A DNA stretch of 64,000 nt from Streptomyces sp. NRRL B-24484 (lineage in GTDB: Bacteria > Actinomycetota > Actinomycetes > Streptomycetales > Streptomycetaceae): the NCBI RefSeq assembly GCF_000717715.1, contig NZ_JOAI01000023.1, forward strand, positions 142,926 through 206,925. The letters are read 5' to 3'. The position numbers and the translations under genes were made by a program. Under the pieces are notes generated by a model. It was not told where the DNA came from. It did no database searches and was given only the letters and a program-made list of their open reading frames with translations. Positions 9,398-17,406 of this stretch are shown one piece after another. Every line of letters starts with the position of its first letter. Positions within the stretch are counted from its first letter, which is position 1.

Positions 9398-9640
9398 TCA
9401 GTCCCAGCGGATGTCGTCGTTGAGGACGATCCTCGGCAGCCGGGAGCCGTGCTCGATCGCCGGCAGCACCGTGTCGAAAGCGGCGCCGATCTCGGTGGAG
9501 ACGGTGGCGGTGACCGCGGCGGTGCCGGCGGTCGGCGACGGACGGTGACCCGGGGCGGCCTGGGCGGAGCCGGCCAGCACACCGGCGGAGACGGCCAGCG
9601 CGAGCAGGGCCGACCCGGCGAACCTGGTACAGGAAAGCAT
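9398..9640 (-). CDS. Small secreted protein (80 residues)
   Basis: This is the first gene of the leftward operon. It has a clear Sec signal peptide: an Arg near the N-terminus, the hydrophobic core GSALLALAVSAGVLAG, and a cleavage site after AQA (about residue 28). The mature part is about 52 residues, Thr/Val-rich, ending IVLNDDIRWD. It has no cysteines after the signal, so it is not an obvious TOMM substrate core. The ATG at 9640 is preceded by GGGGGAATC. The function is unknown. Confidence 0.65.
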   Translation of the reverse strand: MLSCTRFAGSALLALAVSAGVLAGSAQAAPGHRPSPTAGTAAVTATVSTEIGAAFDTVLPAIEHGSRLPRIVLNDDIRWD

Positions 9641-9701
9641 GATTCCCCCATGCGAATTGCTGCTTCGGAAGCGGGAACACGGCCATTCACCGATCACGCT
9701 C

Positions 9702-9722
9702 CGTCATCCAACCGTGATGACG
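9702..9722. promoter_or_regulatory. Inverted repeat in the divergent intergenic region
   Basis: CGTCATC and GATGACG form a perfect 7-bp inverted repeat around a 7-base spacer. It lies about 60 bases upstream of the leftward operon start and 270 upstream of the rightward regulator. It could be an operator for the leftward promoter. The rest of the 355-base gap 9641-9995 holds no gene I can support. Confidence 0.35.
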
Positions 9723-9925
9723 TTCCGCGCTTTACGGCCGGTCCTGGCGGAGAGGCCCGGCGGCCTCCCGACAACAAGAAGTCTGCGGGAGCCCGGAAGG
9801 TATCGGAAGGTGTTCAGGACGGCATGAAGATCTGCCTGGCAGGTTGGTGCCACATGAATGTGCGAACCGATCACGGACGATTCGGGCGGCCCCGACCATT
9901 CGGTTGTCCGGACTGTCCCGGCCCT

Positions 9926-9949
9926 GGCATGATCGACCGGCATCATGCC
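9926..9949. promoter_or_regulatory. Inverted repeat directly upstream of the LuxR-type regulator
   Basis: GGCATGAT and ATCATGCC form a perfect 8-bp inverted repeat with an 8-base spacer, ending 46 bases before the regulator start. The position suits autoregulation (inference). Confidence 0.4.
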
Positions 9950-9995
9950 CGGCCGAGTGCCGGGACGGGGACATGGCGGCAGGTGGGGTTCGACG

Positions 9996-10982
9996 ATGCA
10001 GGAGATCGACAGCGCGGCGCAAGCGGTCTACAGGATCATGCTGACGGACCATCGGATCGGGATCGACGGGCTGATGCGCAAGCTCGGACTGACGGAGGGC
10101 CAGGTGCGCGCGGCGCTGGACCACCTGGCGGCGCTGAGACTGCTGAGACCCTCCGACGAGGTGCCCGGCGAGGATCCGGGCGGGCTGCGGCCGGTCGATC
10201 CGCGGGTGGGCCTGCCCGCCCTCCTCCAGTACAACGAGTCGCTCCAGCAGGAGAACCAGCTCCGTTTCGAGGAGGGCCAGGCCGCCATCACCGCGCTGCT
10301 CGCCGAGTACCGCGACGAGTCGGCGAGCGAGGAGGACAACCGGATCGAGCGGCTGATCGGGATGACCACCGTCCAGGCCCGCCTGGAGGAGCTGACCTCC
10401 TCGATCTCCGCCGAGTGCCTGTCGTTCAGCCCCGGCGGCACCCAGTCCGCGACGTCGCTCCAGGCCAGTCGCCCCCTGAACAGCCAGGCGCTGGGCCGGG
10501 GCGTGGTCATGCGCACCATCTACCTGGACAGCGTCCGCAAGGACCGGGCCACCACCCGGCACGCCGAGTGGCTCACCGAACTCGGCGGCCAGGTGCGGAC
10601 GGTGCCCGCCCTGCCGCTGCGGATGATCATCTTCGACCGGTCGGTGGCCCTGGTGCCGATCGACCCGGCCAACACCCGCAAGGGAGCCGTGCAGATCAGC
10701 TCCACCGGGGTGATCACCGCCCTGGTGTCGCTCTTCGAGCAGGTGTGGGCCGACGCCGCGCCCTTCGGCGCCCCCCGCGAGCGCGACGAACAGGGCCTGA
10801 CCAGGCAGGAGCAGGAACTGCTGCGGCTGCTCGGCCGCGGCTACACCGACGAGGCGGCCGGCAAGCACCTCGGCCTGTCGCTGCGCACCGTCCGCCGGAT
10901 GATGGCGGACCTGATGGACCGGCTCGGCGCCCGCAGCCGGTTCGAGGCCGGGCTCTACGCCGGCCGCCGCGGCTGGCTCTGA
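9996..10982 (+). CDS. Regulator with N-terminal winged-helix-like and C-terminal LuxR-type HTH
   Basis: A 328-residue cytoplasmic regulator. The N-terminus ('VYRIMLTDHRIGIDGLMRKLGLTEGQVRAALDHLAALRLL') resembles a TrmB-like winged helix. The middle (about 110-240) has the charged, PLD-like segment of TrmB-type regulators. The C-terminus ('LTRQEQELLRLLGRGYTDEAAGKHLGLSLRTVRRMMADLMDRLG') is a LuxR-type helix-turn-helix. Such double-HTH proteins are common beside RiPP clusters in streptomycetes. The ATG at 9996 follows AGGTGGGG at a suitable distance. It is divergent from the small secreted-protein operon and upstream of the carbamoyltransferase, so it may control both. Confidence 0.8.
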   Translation: MQEIDSAAQAVYRIMLTDHRIGIDGLMRKLGLTEGQVRAALDHLAALRLLRPSDEVPGEDPGGLRPVDPRVGLPALLQYNESLQQENQLRFEEGQAAITALLAEYRDESASEEDNRIERLIGMTTVQARLEELTSSISAECLSFSPGGTQSATSLQASRPLNSQALGRGVVMRTIYLDSVRKDRATTRHAEWLTELGGQVRTVPALPLRMIIFDRSVALVPIDPANTRKGAVQISSTGVITALVSLFEQVWADAAPFGAPRERDEQGLTRQEQELLRLLGRGYTDEAAGKHLGLSLRTVRRMMADLMDRLGARSRFEAGLYAGRRGWL

Positions 10983-11048
10983 CCCCCGCGCACAAATCCG
11001 CGGCAAAGGCGACCGGAACGGTCGTTGAAATCGCTCTCCCCCACCGGA

Positions 11049-11081
11049 TACGCACATGCGTACAGGCATCGGTGCCGGTAC
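11049..11081. promoter_or_regulatory. Palindrome and GTACGTA box before the carbamoyltransferase
   Basis: TACGCA-CA-TGCGTA (11049-11062) is a perfect 6-bp inverted repeat. GGTACGTAATAC follows at about 11077. The same GTACGTA word occurs twice in the TOMM/LAL intergenic region at 4722-4740. The 213-base gap 10983-11195 holds no gene. Confidence 0.35.
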
Positions 11082-11195
11082 GTAATACGGCAATTCAGCA
11101 TGGACCGGCCACTCGGCCCGGTGTTCCAATGGCCGGGTCGTTCGCAGGCACCGGGGGAATCGCCTCGTCCTGGCAGCCAGAGGAAAGAGGGAACC

Positions 11196-13202
11196 GTGGC
11201 CGAGCATTTCCTGTCCGCCTATCTCACCCCGCCCGGCCCGGGCGCGGTCTTCTCGGTGCGCCACGACCAGAACGTCGCCCTCTGGCGCCGCGACGGCGAC
11301 CGGGTCGACCTGGTCAGGGTGTGGGAGCTGGAGCGCGTGAGCGGCCAGAAGCACCACTTCTGGCCGCTGTACACCGAGGGCCGGGCCACCGCCTTCCTGG
11401 CCGCCCTGCTCGCCGAGGAGGGGCTCGTCCCGGCCGACGTCACCGCCTGCTGGGGCACCCCCGGCCTGCCCGGCGACCGCCCGGTGCCCAAGCCGGCCGG
11501 CGCCGAGGACTTCCCGGTGCACAGCCTCGCCCACCTGTTCAGCGGCATCCTGCGCGACACCCGGCTGTTCCGCGAGGAGCAGATCGTCGGCCTCGCCATC
11601 GACGCCCTGCCGGACTACGCGCAGGAGAACCGGCCCAACCGCTACTGGTACGCCGGTTGCGTGGTGAAGGCCGGCGCGATCACCTTCCTGCCGGTGGAGT
11701 CCCCCGGCCCGCTGTACACCGCCGCCGAGACGGTCTTCGGCCTGGAGCCGGGCTCGCTGATGGCGCTGGCCTCCGCCTCCGAGACCTCGATCGCCTTCGA
11801 CGCGGAGGCCGGCGTCCGGGACGTCACGTTCTTCGGCGGCTCCGCCACCCAGCCGTGGAAGGCCGCGCACGACCTCGTCCGCGAGATCGTCGCCGAGGCC
11901 GAGCGGCAGCTCGGCGGGGCCGCGCCCGACCCCGCGCTGAGCGCCGAGGACAACCTGCGCAGCGCGGTGATGAAGGTCGTCCAGCGCTGCTGCGAGGCGG
12001 TCGCCATCCGCAACGTCGAGCGTCTGCTGGAGGCCGGCGGGATCCGGGCCGAGGACACCCACCTCGCCACCACCGGCGGCTACGCGCTCAACTGCCCGAC
12101 CAACACCCTGCTGATGGACCGCTTCGGCTTCCGCAGCCTGATCACCCCGCCGTGCGCCAACGACTCCGGCCAGGGCATCGGCCTCGGCCTGCTCGGCCTG
12201 TACGGCGCCGGTCTGCTGGAGACCGCCGACCTCCGGATCGACACGGCCTACTTCGGCCGCGAGGTGCTCGACACCGAGGAGGCGCTCGCCGAGTTCGCCC
12301 CCTGGATCGACTCGGTCACCGACTTCGACCCCGAGCAGTTCGTCGCCGACGTCTCCGACGGCGTCGTCGCCTGGGTCGACGGCCGGGCCGAGCTCGGCCC
12401 GCGTGCGCTCGGCCACCGCAGCCTGCTCGGCGACCCGCGCTCCACCAAGGTCAAGGACCTCCTCAACGAGTACAAGCGCCGCCAGTGGTGGCGCCCGGTC
12501 GCCCCGATGGTGATGGCCGAGCACGCCGCCGACTGGTTCGCCTGCGACCGCGAGTCGCCGTACATGCTGGAGGCGGTGCAGGTCCGGCCCGAGGTCCGCC
12601 CGCTCGTCCCCGCGGTGGTGCACCTGGACGGCTCCGCCCGGCACCAGACCGTCACCGCCGCGTCCAACCCGCTGCTGCACCGCGCCCTGGACGCCTTCCG
12701 GGCCGCCACCGGCGTGCCGGTGCTCTGCAACACCTCGCTCAACGACAAGGGCGAGGCCGTCGTCGACCAGGCCGCCGAGGCACTCAACCTCTGCGTCCGC
12801 AAGGGCATCGCGGTGCTCTACCTGTGCGGCCGCCGGGTCGCCCTGCGCAGCGGGCCGGTGCCCGCCGCCGAGGCCCCGACGGAGCCCCGGCCGCGCGCCC
12901 TGCACCACTTCGCCGGCCAGGAGGACGACCGGGACGCGCTCTGGCAGGGCTGGCTGGACGCCGGCTACACCGTGGAGGGCATGTACCACCTGTCCCGCAG
13001 CCACGAGCTGCGCGCCGAGCGGGAGCTCTCCACCCCGGACCGGGTCAACATGCTCGCCGCGTACCGGGCCGCCGTCGACCCGTCCTTCTCCGGCCTCGCC
13101 GAGAACTTCCGGCGCACCCACGGCCCAGGCGGCTCCTTCGTCGACCCGTCCACGCTGACCGGCGCGTTCGGGGTGATCAACCCGCTGCGCCGCGGCCGCT
13201 GA
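11196..13202 (+). CDS. NodU/CmcH-family O-carbamoyltransferase
   Basis: Expected to transfer a carbamoyl group from carbamoyl phosphate, via carbamoyl-adenylate, to a hydroxyl of a natural product. It has 668 residues, within the usual length. The Kae1-like N-terminal domain opens with 'RHDQNVALW' (His23, Asp24) and shows 'HLATTGGYALNCPTNTLL'. The C-terminal YrdC-like part has 'GPRALGHRSLLGDPR' and 'NTSLNDKGEAVVDQ', the family signatures. The GTG at 11196 follows AGAGGG. It lies in the TOMM neighbourhood downstream of a pathway-type regulator. Carbamoylation is a known tailoring step in aminocoumarins, ansamycins and aminoglycosides. Its connection to the TOMM product here is inference; it could also act on an unrelated small molecule. 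Confidence 0.9.
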   Translation: MAEHFLSAYLTPPGPGAVFSVRHDQNVALWRRDGDRVDLVRVWELERVSGQKHHFWPLYTEGRATAFLAALLAEEGLVPADVTACWGTPGLPGDRPVPKPAGAEDFPVHSLAHLFSGILRDTRLFREEQIVGLAIDALPDYAQENRPNRYWYAGCVVKAGAITFLPVESPGPLYTAAETVFGLEPGSLMALASASETSIAFDAEAGVRDVTFFGGSATQPWKAAHDLVREIVAEAERQLGGAAPDPALSAEDNLRSAVMKVVQRCCEAVAIRNVERLLEAGGIRAEDTHLATTGGYALNCPTNTLLMDRFGFRSLITPPCANDSGQGIGLGLLGLYGAGLLETADLRIDTAYFGREVLDTEEALAEFAPWIDSVTDFDPEQFVADVSDGVVAWVDGRAELGPRALGHRSLLGDPRSTKVKDLLNEYKRRQWWRPVAPMVMAEHAADWFACDRESPYMLEAVQVRPEVRPLVPAVVHLDGSARHQTVTAASNPLLHRALDAFRAATGVPVLCNTSLNDKGEAVVDQAAEALNLCVRKGIAVLYLCGRRVALRSGPVPAAEAPTEPRPRALHHFAGQEDDRDALWQGWLDAGYTVEGMYHLSRSHELRAERELSTPDRVNMLAAYRAAVDPSFSGLAENFRRTHGPGGSFVDPSTLTGAFGVINPLRRGR

Positions 13203-13214
13203 CCGGAGCTTCGA

Positions 13215-13247
13215 CGCCGCGGCCCGCTCCGGTGGCGGGCCGCGGCG
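13215..13247 (+). terminator. Hairpin terminator of the carbamoyltransferase gene
   Basis: A perfect 13-bp stem (CGCCGCGGCCCGC with its complement) with a 7-base loop begins 12 bases after the stop codon. A second, 9-bp hairpin GCCCCGTGC/GCACGGGGC at 13275-13293 lies in the leader of the next gene. Confidence 0.6.
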
Positions 13248-13317
13248 GCACCGGGAAGGGTGGTCCGGGGGAGTGCCCCGTGCGGCACGGGGCGAGCCCT
13301 TCCCCCAGGGAGGCACG

Positions 13318-14091
13318 ATGCCCGAGGTCACCGCCCGCTACCGGCCCGGAACCCCCTGCTGGGTCGACCTGATGGCCGGCGACCAGCAGGCCGCCCTCGA
13401 CTTCTACCGCGACCTGTTCGGCTGGCAGGGCGAGGTCGGCCCGGCCGAGTTCGGCGGCTACGCGATCTGTTCGCTGAACGGCCGTCCGGTGGCCGGCATC
13501 GCCCCGCAGACGGCCCCCGAGGGCGAGCCGCGGCCACCGGTCGTCTGGACGACCTACCTGGCCACCGACGACGCCGACGCCACCCGCGCCGCGGTCGACG
13601 CCGCCGGCGGCACCACGCTGATGCCGGCCGTGGACGTCGGTACCGTCGGCCGGATGCTCGTCGCCAGCGACCCGACCGGCGCCGTCTTCGGCGTCTGGCA
13701 GCCGCTGGACTTCATCGGCGCCGGGGTCGTCGACGAGCCCGGCGCGCTCACCTGGAACGACCTGCACACCAGTGACGCCGACGCCGCCTCCGCGTTCCTC
13801 GGCTCCGTCTTCGGGGCGGAGACCGCCGAGATGCCGGGCATGCCCGGCCACCGCGGCATCCGGATCGACGGCCGCACGGTCGGCGGGGTCACCGGCCTGC
13901 AGACCGACCCGCCCGGCACGCCCTCCCACTGGCGGGTCTGGTTCGCCGCCGACGACACCGACAGCTCGGTCGACGCCCTGGTCAAGGCCGGCGGCACCGT
14001 CCTCGCCCCGCCCGCCGACGGCCCGGCCGGCCGCTCCGCCCTGGTCGCCGACCCGCAGGGCGCCGCCTTCGCCGTCATCACGCCGGCCTGA
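13318..14091 (+). CDS. VOC-superfamily protein, two half-domains
   Basis: A 257-residue protein with two VOC modules: 'GTPCWVDLMAGDQQAALDFYRDLFGWQGE' (residues 11-40) and 'DLHTSDADAASAFLGSVFGAET' (about 145-165). It is paralogous to the protein at 7494-8213, sharing the PGTPCWxD opening and the 'DPTGAxxGxW' segment. The family covers glyoxalases, extradiol dioxygenases and antibiotic-sequestering proteins; the substrate is unknown. The ATG at 13318 follows GGGAGG. It lies 115 bases after the carbamoyltransferase, with two hairpins between, so it may be expressed on its own. Confidence 0.82.
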   Translation: MPEVTARYRPGTPCWVDLMAGDQQAALDFYRDLFGWQGEVGPAEFGGYAICSLNGRPVAGIAPQTAPEGEPRPPVVWTTYLATDDADATRAAVDAAGGTTLMPAVDVGTVGRMLVASDPTGAVFGVWQPLDFIGAGVVDEPGALTWNDLHTSDADAASAFLGSVFGAETAEMPGMPGHRGIRIDGRTVGGVTGLQTDPPGTPSHWRVWFAADDTDSSVDALVKAGGTVLAPPADGPAGRSALVADPQGAAFAVITPA

Positions 14092-14182
14092 CCCGCCGCG
14101 GCCGCGACGGCCGCCCCCGGTCCAACACGCCGGACCGCGAATGGGCGGCATATCGGCGGCGGTAGCGGCAAGACTTGCAGCC

Positions 14183-14941
14183 ATGCTGGGGCTTCCGGAC
14201 GACATCCACGCCTTCCTCTTCGACCTGGACGGCGTGCTCACGCAGACCGCGACCGTGCACGCCGCCGCCTGGAAGGACATGTTCGACACCTTCCTGCGCG
14301 CCGAGGCGGACCGCACCGGCGCACCCTTCGTACCCTTCGACCCGGTCGCCGACTACGACGAGTACGTCGACGGCCGGCCGCGCCTCGACGGCACCCGGGG
14401 CTTCCTGGAGTCGCGCGGCATCCACCTGCCCGAGGGCGACGAACAGGACGCCCCCGGTACCCGCACCGTGCAGGGGCTCAGCCGGGCCAAGAACGACACC
14501 GTGCTGCGGATGATCCGCGAGCAGGGCGTCGAGCCCTACCCCGGCTCCGTCGCCTACCTGCGCCGGCTGCGCGACCTCGGCCTGCCGCGGGCCGTGGTCT
14601 CCTCCAGCGCCAACTGCCGGGACGTGCTGCGGGCCGCCCGCATCGACGACCTGGTCGACGTGGTGGTGGACGGCATCACCGCCCGCCGCGACCACCTCGC
14701 CGGCAAGCCCGCACCCGACACCTACCTGGCCGCCGCCCGGCAGCTCGGCACCTCGCCCGAGCACGCCGCCGTCTTCGAGGACGCGCTGGCCGGCGTCGCC
14801 TCCGGCCGCGCCGGCGGCTTCGGCACGGTGGTCGGCATCGACCGGGTCGGCCAGGCCGAGGAGCTCCGGGCGCACGGCGCCGACCTCGTCGTCCAGGACC
14901 TCGCCGAGCTCCTCCCGGACGCGCCCGGGGATGCGCGGTGA
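14183..14941 (+). CDS. Beta-phosphoglucomutase-like HAD hydrolase
   Basis: HAD-superfamily phosphotransferase, most like beta-phosphoglucomutase: it would convert beta-glucose 1-phosphate to glucose 6-phosphate. It has 252 residues. Motif I is 'FLFDLDGVLTQT' (catalytic Asp14 and Asp16), motif II is 'VVSSSAN', and motif III/IV is 'GKPAPDTYL...VFEDALAGVASG'. The ATG at 14183 matches the usual 'MLGLPDxI' family start; an in-frame ATG at 14141 is possible. Its stop overlaps the GTG start of the GH65 gene by four bases (GTGA), so the two are coupled. This is the classic pairing in which the phosphorylase makes beta-glucose 1-phosphate and the HAD enzyme uses it. Confidence 0.88.
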   Translation: MLGLPDDIHAFLFDLDGVLTQTATVHAAAWKDMFDTFLRAEADRTGAPFVPFDPVADYDEYVDGRPRLDGTRGFLESRGIHLPEGDEQDAPGTRTVQGLSRAKNDTVLRMIREQGVEPYPGSVAYLRRLRDLGLPRAVVSSSANCRDVLRAARIDDLVDVVVDGITARRDHLAGKPAPDTYLAAARQLGTSPEHAAVFEDALAGVASGRAGGFGTVVGIDRVGQAEELRAHGADLVVQDLAELLPDAPGDAR

Positions 14942-17334
14942 ACGGCCAGGACACCTTCGCCATCGACCCCTGGGGCGTCGTCGAGCACGGACTCGACCTG
15001 GAGGGCCTGGCCCGCGCCGAGTCGGTCTTCGCGCTCTCCAACGGCCACATCGGGCTGCGCGCCAACCTCGACGAGGGCGAGCCGCACGGCCTGCCCGGCA
15101 CCTACCTCAACGGTGTCTTCGAGCTGCGCCCGCTGCCCTACGCGGAGAGCGGCTACGGCTACCCCGAGTCCGGCCAGAGCGTCATCAACGTCACCAACGG
15201 CAAGATCATCCGGCTGCTGGTCGACGACGAGCCCTTCGACCTGCGCTACGGCGACCTGCACCAGCACCAGCGCAGCCTGGACTTCCGGGACGGCGTGCTG
15301 CGGCGCACCGCCGAGTGGACCTCGCCCGCCGGACGGACCGTCAAGGTCTCCTCCGCCCGGCTGGTCTCGCTCACCCAGCGCGCGGTCGCCGCCTTCGACT
15401 ACACCGTCGAGGCGGTCGACGGACCCGTCCGGATCGTGCTGCAGTCCGAACTGGTCGCCAACGAGCAGCTCCCGGACGGCGAACGCGACCCGCGCGCCGC
15501 CGCCGTGCTGGAGGCGCCGCTCGTCGCCGAGGCGCACGAGGCGGTCGGGACCAAGGCCGTGCTGGTGCACCGCACCCGCTACAGCGGCCTGCGGGTCGCC
15601 GCCGGCATGGACCACCTGATCGAGGGCCCGGACCGCTTCGAGGCCACCGCCGAGGCGACCGAGCAGCAGGGCCGGATCAGCGTCACCACCGTGCTGCAGG
15701 CCGGCGAGCGGCTGCGGCTGGTCAAGTTCATCGCCTACGGCTGGTCGGCGACCCGCTCGCTGCCCGCCGTGCGCGACCAGGTGGAGGCCGCGCTGACGGC
15801 CGCCCGCTACACCGGGTGGGACGGCCTGGTCGCCGAGCAGAAGGGCTTCCTCGGGGACTTCTGGGGCGGCAGCGACATCGAGGTCGAGGGCGACGTCGAG
15901 CTCCAGCAGGCCGTCCGCTTCGCGCTGTTCCACGTGCTGCAGGCCGGTGCCCGCAGCGAGGAGCGGGCGATCCCCGCCAAGGGCCTCACCGGCCCCGGCT
16001 ACGACGGCCACAGCTTCTGGGACACCGAGACCTTCGTCCTGCCGGTGCTCACCTACTGCCTGCCCGCCGCCGTCGACCAGGCGCTGCGCTGGCGGCACAC
16101 CACGCTGCCGATGGCCCGCGAGCGGGCCGCCCAGCTCGGTCTGGCCGGGGCGGTCTTCCCGTGGCGGACGATCCGCGGCGAGGAGTGCTCCGGCTACTGG
16201 CCCGCCGGCACCGCGGCCTTCCACATCGGCGCGGACATCGCCGCGGCCGTCGTCCGCTACGTGCACGCCACCGGCGACACCGAGTTCGAGCGCACCTGGG
16301 GCCTGGAACTCCTGGTCGAGACCGCCCGGATGTGGCGTTCGCTCGGCCACCACGACCCGGCCGGCCGGTTCCGCATCGAGGGCGTCACCGGCCCCGACGA
16401 GTACAGCGCCGTCGCCGACAACAACGTCTTCACCAACCTGATGGCGCAGACCAACCTGCGCGCCGCCGCCGAGGCCGCCACCCGGCACCCGCTGGAGGCC
16501 GGCACCCTGGGCGTCGACACCGAGGAGGCCGCCGCCTGGCGGGACGCCGCCGCGGCGATGTTCATCCCCTACGACGAGAACCTCGGCGTGCACCCGCAGG
16601 CCGACGGCTTCACCGACCACCAGCTGTGGGACTTCGAGAACACCCCGGCCGAGAACTACCCGCTGCTGCTGCACTACCCGTACTTCGACCTCTACCGGAA
16701 GCAGGTCGTCAAGCAGGCCGACCTGGTGCTCGCCATGCAGGTCCGCGGCGACGCCTTCACCGACGAGCAGAAGGCCCGCAACTTCGCGTACTACGAGCGC
16801 CTCACCGTCCGGGACTCCTCGCTCTCCGCCTGCACCCAGGCGGTCATCGCGGCCGAGGTCGGCCAGCTCGACCTCGCGTACGACTACACCGCCGAGGCCG
16901 CCCTGATGGACCTGCACGACCTCGGCGGCAACACCCGCGACGGCCTGCACATGGCCTCCCTCGCCGGCGCCTGCATCGCTCTGGTGGCGGGCTTCGGCGG
17001 GCTGCGCGACCGCGGCGGCCGGCTCTCCTTCCGGCCCCGGCTGCCCTCCGGGCTGCGCAGGCTCTCGTTCGCGCTGCGGGTGCGGGACAACCTGCTGCGG
17101 GTCGAGATCACCCACGCCGCCACCACCTACACGCTCAAGCACGGCGAGAGCATCCAGGTGCAGCACGACGGCGAGGTGCTGGAGGTGAAGGCCGGTTCGC
17201 CGCTGCACCGGCCGACCACGGTCGCCGAGGTGCCGCCCGAGCGGTGCACCCAGCCGCCCGGCCGCGAGCCGGCCCGGCGGCACCCGCAGGCCGGTGTGCA
17301 CACCCAGCCGATCGAGCACCTGCCCGCCGAGTGA
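14938..17334 (+). CDS. GH65 glycoside phosphorylase (maltose/trehalose/kojibiose-type)
   Basis: Inverting phosphorylase of an alpha-glucosyl disaccharide, giving beta-glucose 1-phosphate. It has 798 residues, the usual GH65 length. It has the N-terminal super-beta-sandwich, an (alpha/alpha)6 barrel with 'GHSFWDTETFVLPVL', the catalytic general acid in 'GVTGPDEYSAVADNN' (Glu488 by count), 'YPYFDLYRKQVVKQADLV', and a short C-terminal beta domain. Which disaccharide it uses cannot be read from the sequence. The GTG start overlaps the stop of the HAD gene. Both enzymes are cytoplasmic and probably serve trehalose or maltose salvage. Confidence 0.88.
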   Translation: MNGQDTFAIDPWGVVEHGLDLEGLARAESVFALSNGHIGLRANLDEGEPHGLPGTYLNGVFELRPLPYAESGYGYPESGQSVINVTNGKIIRLLVDDEPFDLRYGDLHQHQRSLDFRDGVLRRTAEWTSPAGRTVKVSSARLVSLTQRAVAAFDYTVEAVDGPVRIVLQSELVANEQLPDGERDPRAAAVLEAPLVAEAHEAVGTKAVLVHRTRYSGLRVAAGMDHLIEGPDRFEATAEATEQQGRISVTTVLQAGERLRLVKFIAYGWSATRSLPAVRDQVEAALTAARYTGWDGLVAEQKGFLGDFWGGSDIEVEGDVELQQAVRFALFHVLQAGARSEERAIPAKGLTGPGYDGHSFWDTETFVLPVLTYCLPAAVDQALRWRHTTLPMARERAAQLGLAGAVFPWRTIRGEECSGYWPAGTAAFHIGADIAAAVVRYVHATGDTEFERTWGLELLVETARMWRSLGHHDPAGRFRIEGVTGPDEYSAVADNNVFTNLMAQTNLRAAAEAATRHPLEAGTLGVDTEEAAAWRDAAAAMFIPYDENLGVHPQADGFTDHQLWDFENTPAENYPLLLHYPYFDLYRKQVVKQADLVLAMQVRGDAFTDEQKARNFAYYERLTVRDSSLSACTQAVIAAEVGQLDLAYDYTAEAALMDLHDLGGNTRDGLHMASLAGACIALVAGFGGLRDRGGRLSFRPRLPSGLRRLSFALRVRDNLLRVEITHAATTYTLKHGESIQVQHDGEVLEVKAGSPLHRPTTVAEVPPERCTQPPGREPARRHPQAGVHTQPIEHLPAE

Positions 17335-17406
17335 CGCCGGGCGGTCACCCGTTCGCCGTCGACCGGGTGCCCGCCGCGGGCCGCCGTCGCAGGGTGGTGG
17401 CGACCT

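Noticed and set aside
9823..9990. Cysteine-containing frame MKICLAGWCHMN... as a possible TOMM precursor
   Set aside because: It has no ribosome site, does not stop before the regulator gene and runs on as a shadow frame; it also overlaps the regulator's palindrome.
8294..13372. Very long rightward open frame (about 1690 codons) across several genes
   Set aside because: Its translation is Arg/Pro/Gly-rich without domain wording and it crosses well-supported genes on both strands; a GC-bias shadow.
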